From Methanosarcinales archaeon (GTDB taxonomy: Archaea; Halobacteriota; Methanosarcinia; Methanosarcinales; Methanogasteraceae): 9,315 bases of DNA. The DNA is taken from NCBI GenBank assembly GCA_030666765.1, contig DAOUXE010000022.1, positions 1 to 9,315 on the forward strand, read 5' to 3'. The notes below the pieces were generated by a model, which made no database searches, had not been told where the DNA came from, and was given only the letters and a program-made list of their open reading frames with translations. Position 1 is the first letter of the stretch, and the number at the start of each line of letters is the position of its first letter. Below, piece after piece: positions 1 through 5,534 of the stretch. The position numbers and the translations under genes are program-made.

Positions 1-16
1 ATTGCAATATTGCAAT
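1..16. promoter_or_regulatory. Perfect 16-bp palindrome, putative operator
   Basis: The first 16 bases read ATTGCAATATTGCAAT, identical to their own reverse complement. The site is also two tandem copies of the 8-bp palindrome ATTGCAAT. It ends directly before the ATG at 17 of a winged-helix gene, where a repressor would block transcription or translation. That placement suggests an operator for autoregulation by the winged-helix protein, which is inference. The window starts at this site, so further repeat units or the TATA box may lie upstream, out of view. Confidence 0.45.
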
Positions 17-292
17 ATGTATGGTAACGAACCATTTAATAAATCAGATCTCGTGTGGAACTATTTCCATGAACACCCCTCCGAAGAGGTTACCCCAAAA
101 AAACTTGCCCAAAAGTTAGATATTAATTATAATACAGCGAATAGTGCTATAAATCGGTTATACATCAGCGGAAAAATCAAGAAAAAAATGAGGGGGGTTT
201 ATGTGCTGTTCCCGTCACTACCGAGAGGACAGGTAACTCTGGATGAACTACTCCGAGAAGATATGGCTGAAAGTGAAAAGAGGCGAGGATAA
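17..292 (+). CDS. Small winged helix-turn-helix protein (probable regulator)
   Basis: This is a 91-residue protein with the look of a small winged-helix DNA-binding domain. A helix at about residues 8-18 is followed by a helix-turn-helix at about 26-50 (VTPKKLAQKLDINYNTANSA), a basic stretch GKIKKKMRG and a short beta wing ending in VYVLF. The charged tail has no recognisable domain. The ATG at 17 is taken as the start. The frame is open to the window edge with a TTG at 2, but that codon lies inside the palindrome, so an upstream start cannot be excluded. The stop is 3 nt before the radical SAM gene, so it is the first visible gene of a four-gene operon. The likely role is a transcriptional regulator of that operon. 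It lacks an effector domain, and I cannot assign it to a named family. Confidence 0.7.
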   Translation: MYGNEPFNKSDLVWNYFHEHPSEEVTPKKLAQKLDINYNTANSAINRLYISGKIKKKMRGVYVLFPSLPRGQVTLDELLREDMAESEKRRG

Positions 293-295
293 CGT

Positions 296-1309
296 ATGAT
301 TTTGAAGGATCTGACGTTGGAAATAACCAGAAAATGTCCGATGAAATGCGTTCTATGTTCTTCCAATGGGGGGGACCCCTTACCAAACGAATTCAGCCTG
401 AGCGAACTCAAAGATATCATAAATCAAGCGAAATCCATGGGCGTAGCTGAAATATCCTTATCCGGTGGAGAGCCTCTTACATACCCCTATATCGTGGATA
501 TATGTGAACATATAACAAAGTTAAACATCGATTCTTTTATATACACCTCTGGAAACGTTTTTGGAAAATCTGAGCATGTATCGCCTGTTTCAAAAAGTTA
601 TTTTCTAAAATTAAAGACTGCGGGTGTGAAAAAGATCGTATTTAGCCTGTATGGCTCAAACCCACAAATCCATGATAATATTACTGGGAGACCAAAGAGC
701 TTTGAAAATCTTATGAAATCGATCAAAAATGCACAGAAAGCATGTTTATCTATTGATATTCATTTCGTTCCCGTACGTGAAAATTTTAGAGATTTGCCAG
801 CCATTGTTTCACTCGTGAAAAGGATCGGACTGAAATCCATCCATATCTTAAGATTCGTGCCGCAAGGCCGCGGAGCACAATATAAGGATAGATTGGATCT
901 TCGACCGGACGAAGTGCTGGAGTTACGTGAAATTCTTAATGAACTGACAAATAAATCCGATATAACAATCGATGTTGGTGCACACTATAATTATTTAGGA
1001 TTGGTTAGTGGCACTCACTGCACGGCTGGTATGGGGAAGGCAGCCATACGCCCCGATGGTTTTATGTTTCCCTGCGTAGGTATGAAATGGATTAAGAGTT
1101 TTATGAATCGTAACAACGTTAAGGATAATAGACTGGAATATATCGTCAATAAATCATATGGATTTACGGTGTCGCGAGATATTTTGAGCAAAGGCGGACC
1201 ATGCCGATACTGCACGGGCGATTGTGGCCATAACAATGGTTGTATTGCACAATGGTTCATCAGGTCTGAAACTGATAAGATAGATCGATCACACAAGGAG
1301 ACTGATTAA
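296..1309 (+). CDS. Radical SAM protein with SPASM-like C-terminal domain
   Basis: This is a 337-residue radical SAM enzyme. The N-terminal CX3CX2C motif (C14, C18, C21 in CPMKCVLC) binds the [4Fe-4S] cluster that cleaves S-adenosylmethionine, and GGEP at 57-60 is the usual SAM-binding motif. The C-terminal part carries six more cysteines: C242-X12-G-X4-C260, then C303-X2-C306-X3-C310-X5-C316. This resembles a SPASM/twitch auxiliary-cluster domain but with the last two spacings swapped relative to the common CX2CX5CX3C pattern. SPASM enzymes modify peptides, proteins or small molecules. The substrate here is unknown, and no RiPP precursor-like small gene is visible. The start has an SD-like GAGG at 285-288. 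The stop overlaps the next ATG by one base (TAATG), indicating translational coupling to the HD protein. It is not a viperin: the viperin CNYXCXXC signature is absent. Confidence 0.88.
   Translation: MILKDLTLEITRKCPMKCVLCSSNGGDPLPNEFSLSELKDIINQAKSMGVAEISLSGGEPLTYPYIVDICEHITKLNIDSFIYTSGNVFGKSEHVSPVSKSYFLKLKTAGVKKIVFSLYGSNPQIHDNITGRPKSFENLMKSIKNAQKACLSIDIHFVPVRENFRDLPAIVSLVKRIGLKSIHILRFVPQGRGAQYKDRLDLRPDEVLELREILNELTNKSDITIDVGAHYNYLGLVSGTHCTAGMGKAAIRPDGFMFPCVGMKWIKSFMNRNNVKDNRLEYIVNKSYGFTVSRDILSKGGPCRYCTGDCGHNNGCIAQWFIRSETDKIDRSHKETD
1295..1300 (+). promoter_or_regulatory. Shine-Dalgarno site of the HD gene
   Basis: AAGGAG lies 8 nt before the ATG at 1309, inside the end of the radical SAM gene. 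It supports the start chosen for the 550-residue HD protein and shows that the two overlapping genes are translated independently but from one message. Confidence 0.7.
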
Positions 1310-2961
1310 TGGCAGATATTATTGAGGATAAAACTTTGATTGACTGGTTTAAAGATAATTATGAAAAAATTACTTTTATTAATATAGAACCTGAATATGA
1401 AAGGATCGGAAGAAGTTCAAGACTCAAAGAATCGATCGCAGACCTTATTACAGACAAAAAATTCTTTGAACAAAAAGAAAAATTGATCAGTATTTGGAAA
1501 AACTTGGTCGCAAACGCGATAATTTTTTTAAAATCGAAAGATGATCGCGAATGTTTTCATGATGACGGGGATTACGGCATAGAAGATTTGGGTGAATTTT
1601 TTGACAGGTATTGTAAATTTGAAAAACTTCTATACGGTAGTGGCGAGTATTATAGAGACCACGTTTCACATGTTTTTAAGGTATTTTTACTTGGGGAAAA
1701 ACTCGTAAGAGATCATCTTGATGATTTTTCTTCAATTGATGTAATGGACCATAAACTTGAATTATGTTTGTTCAGATGGGGAGAGATTCCTGGTGACGAT
1801 AACGAGAGACTTTTAAGGTACCTTCAGAATGAATATGGCATTGGTTGGGTGAAAGGTGCAGAAATCAGTAAATCCGATGACGAGAAAACCATCTGCATCA
1901 AGAAGGATGAAAACTCAGCCAAGATAATGTTTGATGAGATAGATATAAAAGCAACCTTGGAGCTCAACGATGGCGTAATCTATGACCTGAAAGTTAAAAT
2001 AGAGAACGACGAACGAAAGATAATAAAGTCAAAATTAATTACAGCCGAGGAAAAAGAAGCAATGTGGTGCATCGCTTCATTGACCCATGATTTGGGGTAC
2101 CCCACAGAAGTTGTCCACAAAATTCATGATCAATTAAAGGATATGCTAAGCGTATTTAACATAAAAGACGTTTCTTATATATTATCTCAACAAAGTCAGT
2201 CGTTTAACGATTTTATAATTAGATTAATCTCGTCAGACCTAACGTTGTGCGGTGAAAACGGTAGTTTATATTATACCACCCACACACAAGCTAAATATTA
2301 TTTTAAATATTCTCGATCAATCGAAAAATGGGATCATGGTGTTGAAAGTTGCGTAGTTCTAATGAAAAGCCTGGTGTATTTTTTAGAAACTGACTTTAGT
2401 ATAGATAGACGACGATCAATGAAAATCGATGATGCGCAGCAATTTTTAATCAGGCAGAGAATACTACGTTCAATTGCCTCACACAATTGTGATTTCATTT
2501 ATCATTTAAAATTAGATTTATCATTTTTACTTAGAATTATCGACGAAATGCAAGAATGGGGTAGGCCTAAATTGGCTGATCTTTTCATGAAAACCCCTGA
2601 AACTGGATTTAAAATCATTAAATTTGAAAAAGATGATATTGAATATTCGATCACTTTCCGTTATCCTGGCGGCGTTGAACCTGAAGACATAGAGGAGTTT
2701 CATGCAGATGTTAAGGAATATTTTAGAAGAAAAATAAATACGTATATAATGATATTAAGAAGTGCTGTAGATGGAAAACAACGAGAATTTGTTCTGACTT
2801 TTAATGTGGTAGCTACTGTTTCAAAAGAGAATACATACAAATTTATACATAAAAATCCTCAAGAAATAACCTGTGAAATCGATGGTAAAAGCGTCGAATT
2901 ACCAGAACTCGACGAAAACAATTGGGATAAATTTTATGAGACGTACCTCAAAAACGACTGA
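1309..2961 (+). CDS. Large HD-domain phosphohydrolase-like protein
   Basis: This 550-residue protein has the spaced metal-binding residues of an HD phosphohydrolase. They are a first histidine at H118 or H121 (RDHVSHVF), the HD pair H260-D261 (SLTHDLGYP), then H343 (WDHGVES), H392 (IASHN) and a closing aspartate D412 in IDEMQEWGRP. HD enzymes hydrolyse phosphomonoesters or phosphodiesters of nucleotides and nucleic acids; the substrate here is unknown. About 140 residues separate the first histidine from the HD pair, far more than in a compact HD fold, so an extra domain of beta-rich, charged character (about 150-245) is inserted. The C-terminal 130 residues (about 420-550) form a further unassigned domain. 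No signal peptide or membrane segment is seen. The gene is visibly AT-rich compared with the cdh genes. It lies between the radical SAM and glycosylase genes and overlaps both. Confidence 0.8.
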   Translation: MADIIEDKTLIDWFKDNYEKITFINIEPEYERIGRSSRLKESIADLITDKKFFEQKEKLISIWKNLVANAIIFLKSKDDRECFHDDGDYGIEDLGEFFDRYCKFEKLLYGSGEYYRDHVSHVFKVFLLGEKLVRDHLDDFSSIDVMDHKLELCLFRWGEIPGDDNERLLRYLQNEYGIGWVKGAEISKSDDEKTICIKKDENSAKIMFDEIDIKATLELNDGVIYDLKVKIENDERKIIKSKLITAEEKEAMWCIASLTHDLGYPTEVVHKIHDQLKDMLSVFNIKDVSYILSQQSQSFNDFIIRLISSDLTLCGENGSLYYTTHTQAKYYFKYSRSIEKWDHGVESCVVLMKSLVYFLETDFSIDRRRSMKIDDAQQFLIRQRILRSIASHNCDFIYHLKLDLSFLLRIIDEMQEWGRPKLADLFMKTPETGFKIIKFEKDDIEYSITFRYPGGVEPEDIEEFHADVKEYFRRKINTYIMILRSAVDGKQREFVLTFNVVATVSKENTYKFIHKNPQEITCEIDGKSVELPELDENNWDKFYETYLKND

Positions 2962-3595
2962 AATTCAGTTATTGAAAAATCGGGTTAAACACTGTACCAA
3001 ATGCGAAAATCTAGTTAAATCACGCAGCAGAGCAGTTCCGGGATATGGATTCACAGATGCAAATATTTTCTTTGTCGGTTTAGCGCCGGGCAGACTAGGC
3101 GCCGATTCCACTGGAATTCCATTCACAAAAGATTCATCGGGCAGACTTTTTCAACTAGCGCTTTCATCTTCTGGAATCAGTATGGAACCAAATGGGTTAG
3201 TGCAGAACGAAAACGAACTTCGAGCATACGTAACTAATCTGGTGAAATGTAACCCAAAAAACGATAAGGGAAATAATCGATACCCGTCTAAGCTGGAATT
3301 AGATAATTGCAACGAATTTTTAAAGCATGAAATGTGTCTGGTTCATTTCGATGTCATCGTCCCGCTTGGCAGACTATCAACTGAGATTGTATTGAATCAA
3401 AAATGTAATAAATTTATATCAATGCACAATCGGCCGGTACACGCAAATGGATCATGGTGCATCCCATTTATTCACCCATCCTTTGTAGCGAGAGGGTCAT
3501 ATCCAAAAAATAGATATATAGAGGATTTTAAAAGTCTTAATAGGTGGGTTCGAAGACATAATGATATAAAAGACGATTCTTCTCCACGTTTATGA
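2936..3595 (+). CDS. Divergent family 4-type uracil-DNA glycosylase
   Basis: This 219-residue protein belongs to the uracil-DNA glycosylase superfamily, closest to the [4Fe-4S] family 4. The four cluster cysteines are present with family spacing: C20 and C23 (CTKC), C105 (NLVKC) and C125 (DNC). Motif 1 reads GLAPG (48-52), where family 4 normally has GEAPG. The uracil-stacking region GIPF (60-63) and the second motif HPS (180-182) are kept. Family 4 enzymes excise uracil from DNA. The loss of the motif 1 glutamate suggests altered activity or another target base (inference). The start is set at the ATG at 2936, which leaves a normal-length N-terminus and overlaps the HD gene by 26 nt. A GTG at 2873 would add 21 unlikely residues. 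The SD site is weak, consistent with coupling to upstream translation. It is the last gene of the AT-rich operon. Confidence 0.85.
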   Translation: MRRTSKTTEIQLLKNRVKHCTKCENLVKSRSRAVPGYGFTDANIFFVGLAPGRLGADSTGIPFTKDSSGRLFQLALSSSGISMEPNGLVQNENELRAYVTNLVKCNPKNDKGNNRYPSKLELDNCNEFLKHEMCLVHFDVIVPLGRLSTEIVLNQKCNKFISMHNRPVHANGSWCIPFIHPSFVARGSYPKNRYIEDFKSLNRWVRRHNDIKDDSSPRL

Positions 3596-3941
3596 TGAAA
3601 ATATCAAATGAAATTTCAAACTGCTTCCCCCCATCTCAGATGCCCCTGATCCCCTCCACAGCGAGCGCGGTCATCTTCTCGACCAGAATCGTCCTTCGCG
3701 CGGGAAACTTGTGATTGGGTTTCGCGTGCCGTGGAAGGGGTATACAAAAGAAGATCGTGCTGTATATTCTAATCTTGCAGTGGTACCGTCGGGCACTGTT
3801 ACAGCGCTTGGATATCGGACCGGCCAACTCCAACCGATCGGATGCGATCATGAAATGAACTGCGACTGGTGTAGGTACTCAAGTGGTACCCCCTCCCACC
3901 ACCCCTATAATCTTAATATCCCTGCACACAATCCCTTGGTT
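3596..3941. other. Intergenic region at a composition boundary
   Basis: This stretch of about 346 bases separates the AT-rich operon from the GC-richer genes to the right. It begins with AT-rich sequence containing the 10-bp palindrome TGAAATTTCA (3609-3618) and changes near 3622 to a C-rich, GC-rich sequence. The plus-strand frame of the RFC-like gene stays open back to 3711, but those 77 codons resemble nothing in RFC proteins. On the minus strand a frame ending with TGA at 3636-3638 reads ARRTILVEKMTALAVEGIRG near its end, which looks protein-like. It could be the decayed 3' end of a gene that I do not recognise. A C-rich tract (3894-3907) precedes the putative TATA box of the RFC-like gene. 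Confidence 0.5.
3904..3920 (+). promoter_or_regulatory. Putative TATA box of the RFC-like gene
   Basis: CCTATAATCTTAATATC places an AT-rich, TATA-like element about 30 nt before the ATG at 3942. This spacing would give a leaderless or very short-leader transcript, which fits the absence of a Shine-Dalgarno site before that ATG. It is a pattern match only. Confidence 0.35.
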
Positions 3942-4979
3942 ATGGAACAGGTGATCTGGACCGAGAAATACCGACCTTGCACGTTCGATGATATCGTAGG
4001 GCACGAACACATTGTATCCACCCTGAAACATCTGATCGAATCGAACAATCTCCCACATCTGGTGTTATATGGCGCTAAGAACACCGGAAAAAGGTCAACG
4101 GTACCTATACTTGCCAGAGCACTCTATGGGGATCAGTGGGAGAACAATATTGCAATCTTCGATGCATCCAACTTCTTTGACCGTGGCAAGAAGTATCTTG
4201 TGTCAGATCCAAGATTTGCAAGACTCATCGGGACCGACGATCCAAAGAAGATAAAACAAACCGTGATCGCGGTATTCAAACAGGTCATCAATGAATATGC
4301 AGGAATGGCTTCCCTTGATTCCGACTTCCGGATGTTATTCATCGATAGTGCTGAGGCATTGAGTATGGATGCACAGCACGCGCTGCGGCGTATCATGGAA
4401 AAGCACGCCCACACCTGTCGATTTATCCTGTCCACCACGCATCTGCCCAGATTGATTCCTGCGCTGCGGTCGAGGAGTTTAAATCTCTTCTTTGACCGCG
4501 CAAGCGATGATGCGGTCGCCGCTCATATCCGCTACATCGCAGAGGCAGAGCGCGCGCCCATCACCGATGATGGGGTTCAGGCAATCGTGTATGGGGCAGA
4601 CGGCGATCTTGCGTTTGCGATCATGGTGCTCCAGATCGCATCCATAGAGCACCGTGAGATCACTGCAAACACGGTCTACGAGGTCGATCTCGAGCGCATC
4701 CCGGAAGGAATCTTGCAACTATTACATGCGTCGCTTGCAGGGGATTTCAAAGCAGCGAGGAAGCGGATCGATGATCTGCTGATGGAGGAAAGTGGTACCG
4801 ATATCGTGCATCGGCTGCGCAGGGTTATAGAGAATAAGGGATTTGACAGCGTTCTTTTCGCAGAACTTGCAATCCTTCTCGCAGATACCGATATAAACCT
4901 GATCAGAGGGAGCAATGAGCGGGTGCAACTCGAAGCATGGGTAACTCAGGTCGGGATGCTTATGGAGCGTCGGTCATGA
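3942..4979 (+). CDS. Replication factor C small-subunit paralogue with degenerate ATPase motifs
   Basis: This 345-residue clamp-loader small-subunit homologue begins, as RFC small subunits do, with WTEKYRPCTFDDIVGHEHIV (residues 6-25). RFC loads the PCNA sliding clamp onto primed DNA. The family motifs can be placed but several key residues are changed. Walker A reads GAKNTGKRST (44-53) instead of GPPGTGKTT. Walker B reads LFIDSAEAL (132-140), with DSAE replacing DEAD and so no catalytic glutamate. Sensor 1 has STT where SCN is usual. The arginine-finger motif is SRS (177-179) in place of SRC, with R178 kept. The rest follows the family, including AQHALRRIME (144-153) and a C-terminal collar domain. 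This is the pattern of a subunit that does not hydrolyse ATP but supplies an arginine finger to its neighbour, like Rfc5 or bacterial delta-prime. It is probably the second small subunit of a three-subunit archaeal RFC. The frame is open upstream to 3711, but homology starts at M3942. Confidence 0.85.
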   Translation: MEQVIWTEKYRPCTFDDIVGHEHIVSTLKHLIESNNLPHLVLYGAKNTGKRSTVPILARALYGDQWENNIAIFDASNFFDRGKKYLVSDPRFARLIGTDDPKKIKQTVIAVFKQVINEYAGMASLDSDFRMLFIDSAEALSMDAQHALRRIMEKHAHTCRFILSTTHLPRLIPALRSRSLNLFFDRASDDAVAAHIRYIAEAERAPITDDGVQAIVYGADGDLAFAIMVLQIASIEHREITANTVYEVDLERIPEGILQLLHASLAGDFKAARKRIDDLLMEESGTDIVHRLRRVIENKGFDSVLFAELAILLADTDINLIRGSNERVQLEAWVTQVGMLMERRS

Positions 4980-5018
4980 TACCGGTAAACGCCTCATCGT
5001 GATACAACGGCCGCGCAA

Positions 5019-5031
5019 CAGTAATATATGC
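5019..5031 (+). promoter_or_regulatory. Putative TATA box of the RAM-domain gene
   Basis: CAGTAATATATGC contains an AATATAT core about 60 nt before the ATG at 5089. It predicts a start of transcription near 5050 and a leader of about 35-40 nt that includes the AGGAG site at 5074-5078. It is a pattern match only. Confidence 0.4.
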
Positions 5032-5088
5032 GGTGAAGTAGAGTACAACTGGTGCATTATGCATAAGAAAAACAGGAGTTCTTAAATA

Positions 5089-5319
5089 ATGGTAATCGGA
5101 GTTACTATGATTAATGTGGTGCCAGGACAGGAAAAGGCTACCTACAACGAATTGTGCGATCTCAACGGTATCAAGGACGTGTATCACGTGTTCGGTGAGT
5201 ACGACTTCGTGGCTGTCATTGAGGTGCAGGGATTGAGCACGCTTAACAGACTGGTCGATCTGATCAGAGAGAATAAGAGCGTAACCGCGACCAAAACCGT
5301 CATCGGTGCTGAGCTATAG
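5089..5319 (+). CDS. Stand-alone Lrp/AsnC ligand-binding (RAM) domain protein
   Basis: This 76-residue protein consists of one alpha-beta ferredoxin-like RAM domain, the effector-binding and oligomerising half of Lrp/AsnC regulators, with no DNA-binding helix-turn-helix. Typical features are a first strand ending in PGQ (residues 12-14), the central segment VYHVFGEYDFVAVIEV (32-47), and the terminal TATKTVIG. The glycine/aspartate turn GEYD is the usual family landmark. Such single-domain proteins are common in archaea and bacteria. They probably bind amino acids or other small ligands and may form mixed assemblies with full Lrp proteins. The ATG at 5089 has AGGAG at 5074-5078 (spacing 10 nt). 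It stands alone, after the RFC-like gene and convergent with the tRNA-Asp gene, which starts 10 nt beyond its stop. Confidence 0.85.
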   Translation: MVIGVTMINVVPGQEKATYNELCDLNGIKDVYHVFGEYDFVAVIEVQGLSTLNRLVDLIRENKSVTATKTVIGAEL

Positions 5320-5329
5320 ATTATGAAAA

Positions 5330-5402
5330 CGCCCGGACCGGGATTCGAACCCGGGGCGGAGCCTCGACAGGGCTCCATGCTAGGCCTCTACACTATCCGG
5401 AC
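5330..5402 (-). tRNA. tRNA-Asp (anticodon GTC)
   Basis: Read on the minus strand, this folds into a complete tRNA. The acceptor strands are GTCCGGA and TCCGGGC (seven pairs, one a U2-G71 wobble). The short D stem is GTGT/GCAT with two wobbles. The anticodon stem is GAGCC/GGCTC around the loop CTGTCGA, giving anticodon GTC for Asp codons GAC and GAU. A 4-nt variable loop (CGCC) precedes the T arm CCGGG-TTCGAAT-CCCGG. The discriminator base is G73, the usual identity base for Asp. CCA is not encoded, and the 3' flank reads TTTTC, a likely termination T-run. There is no intron. The gene is divergent from cdhA. Confidence 0.95.
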
Positions 5403-5447
5403 AAGCAGTGTACATAACACCATGGAGTACTTGATCTCTACCGATCC

Positions 5448-5462
5448 CACTTAAACCTTTGC
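5448..5462 (-). promoter_or_regulatory. Putative promoter of tRNA-Asp
   Basis: On the minus strand this reads TGCAAAGGTTTAAGT, a TATA-like TTTAAG with an A-rich element before it, about 48-55 nt upstream of the tRNA 5' end. That would give a 5' leader of about 20-25 nt, removable by RNase P. A second weaker candidate, TTATGTA, is closer to the gene. It is a pattern match only. Confidence 0.3.
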
Positions 5463-5473
5463 ACAGCGACCGC

Positions 5474-5491
5474 GTACAAACATATTTATTA
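5474..5491 (+). promoter_or_regulatory. Promoter (BRE and TATA box) of cdhA
   Basis: GTACAAACATATTTATTA combines an A-rich BRE-like part with a clear archaeal TATA element (CATATTTATTA, 5481-5491). Transcription should start near 5510, leaving a short leader that carries the GAGGA ribosome site at 5524-5528. This and the tRNA-Asp promoter lie back to back in the divergent intergenic region. Confidence 0.55.
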
Positions 5492-5534
5492 CATCAACCA
5501 CCCGTATCAAAGAAATCCAAAACGAGGACTATTT

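Noticed and set aside
296..1309. Radical SAM protein as a prokaryotic viperin
   Set aside because: The cluster motif is CPMKCVLC and the C-terminus is SPASM-like with extra cysteines. Viperins have a different cluster motif and no such domain.
3636..3851. Minus-strand frame of 71 codons in the intergenic region
   Set aside because: Its end looks protein-like but the rest is low quality, with no ribosome site and no recognisable domain. I mention it only as a possible gene remnant.
3711..3941. 77-codon N-terminal extension of the RFC-like frame
   Set aside because: RFC homology begins exactly at the methionine at 3942. The extension has no recognisable sequence, and a TATA-like element lies inside it at 3904-3920, so it is more likely upstream non-coding sequence that happens to be open.
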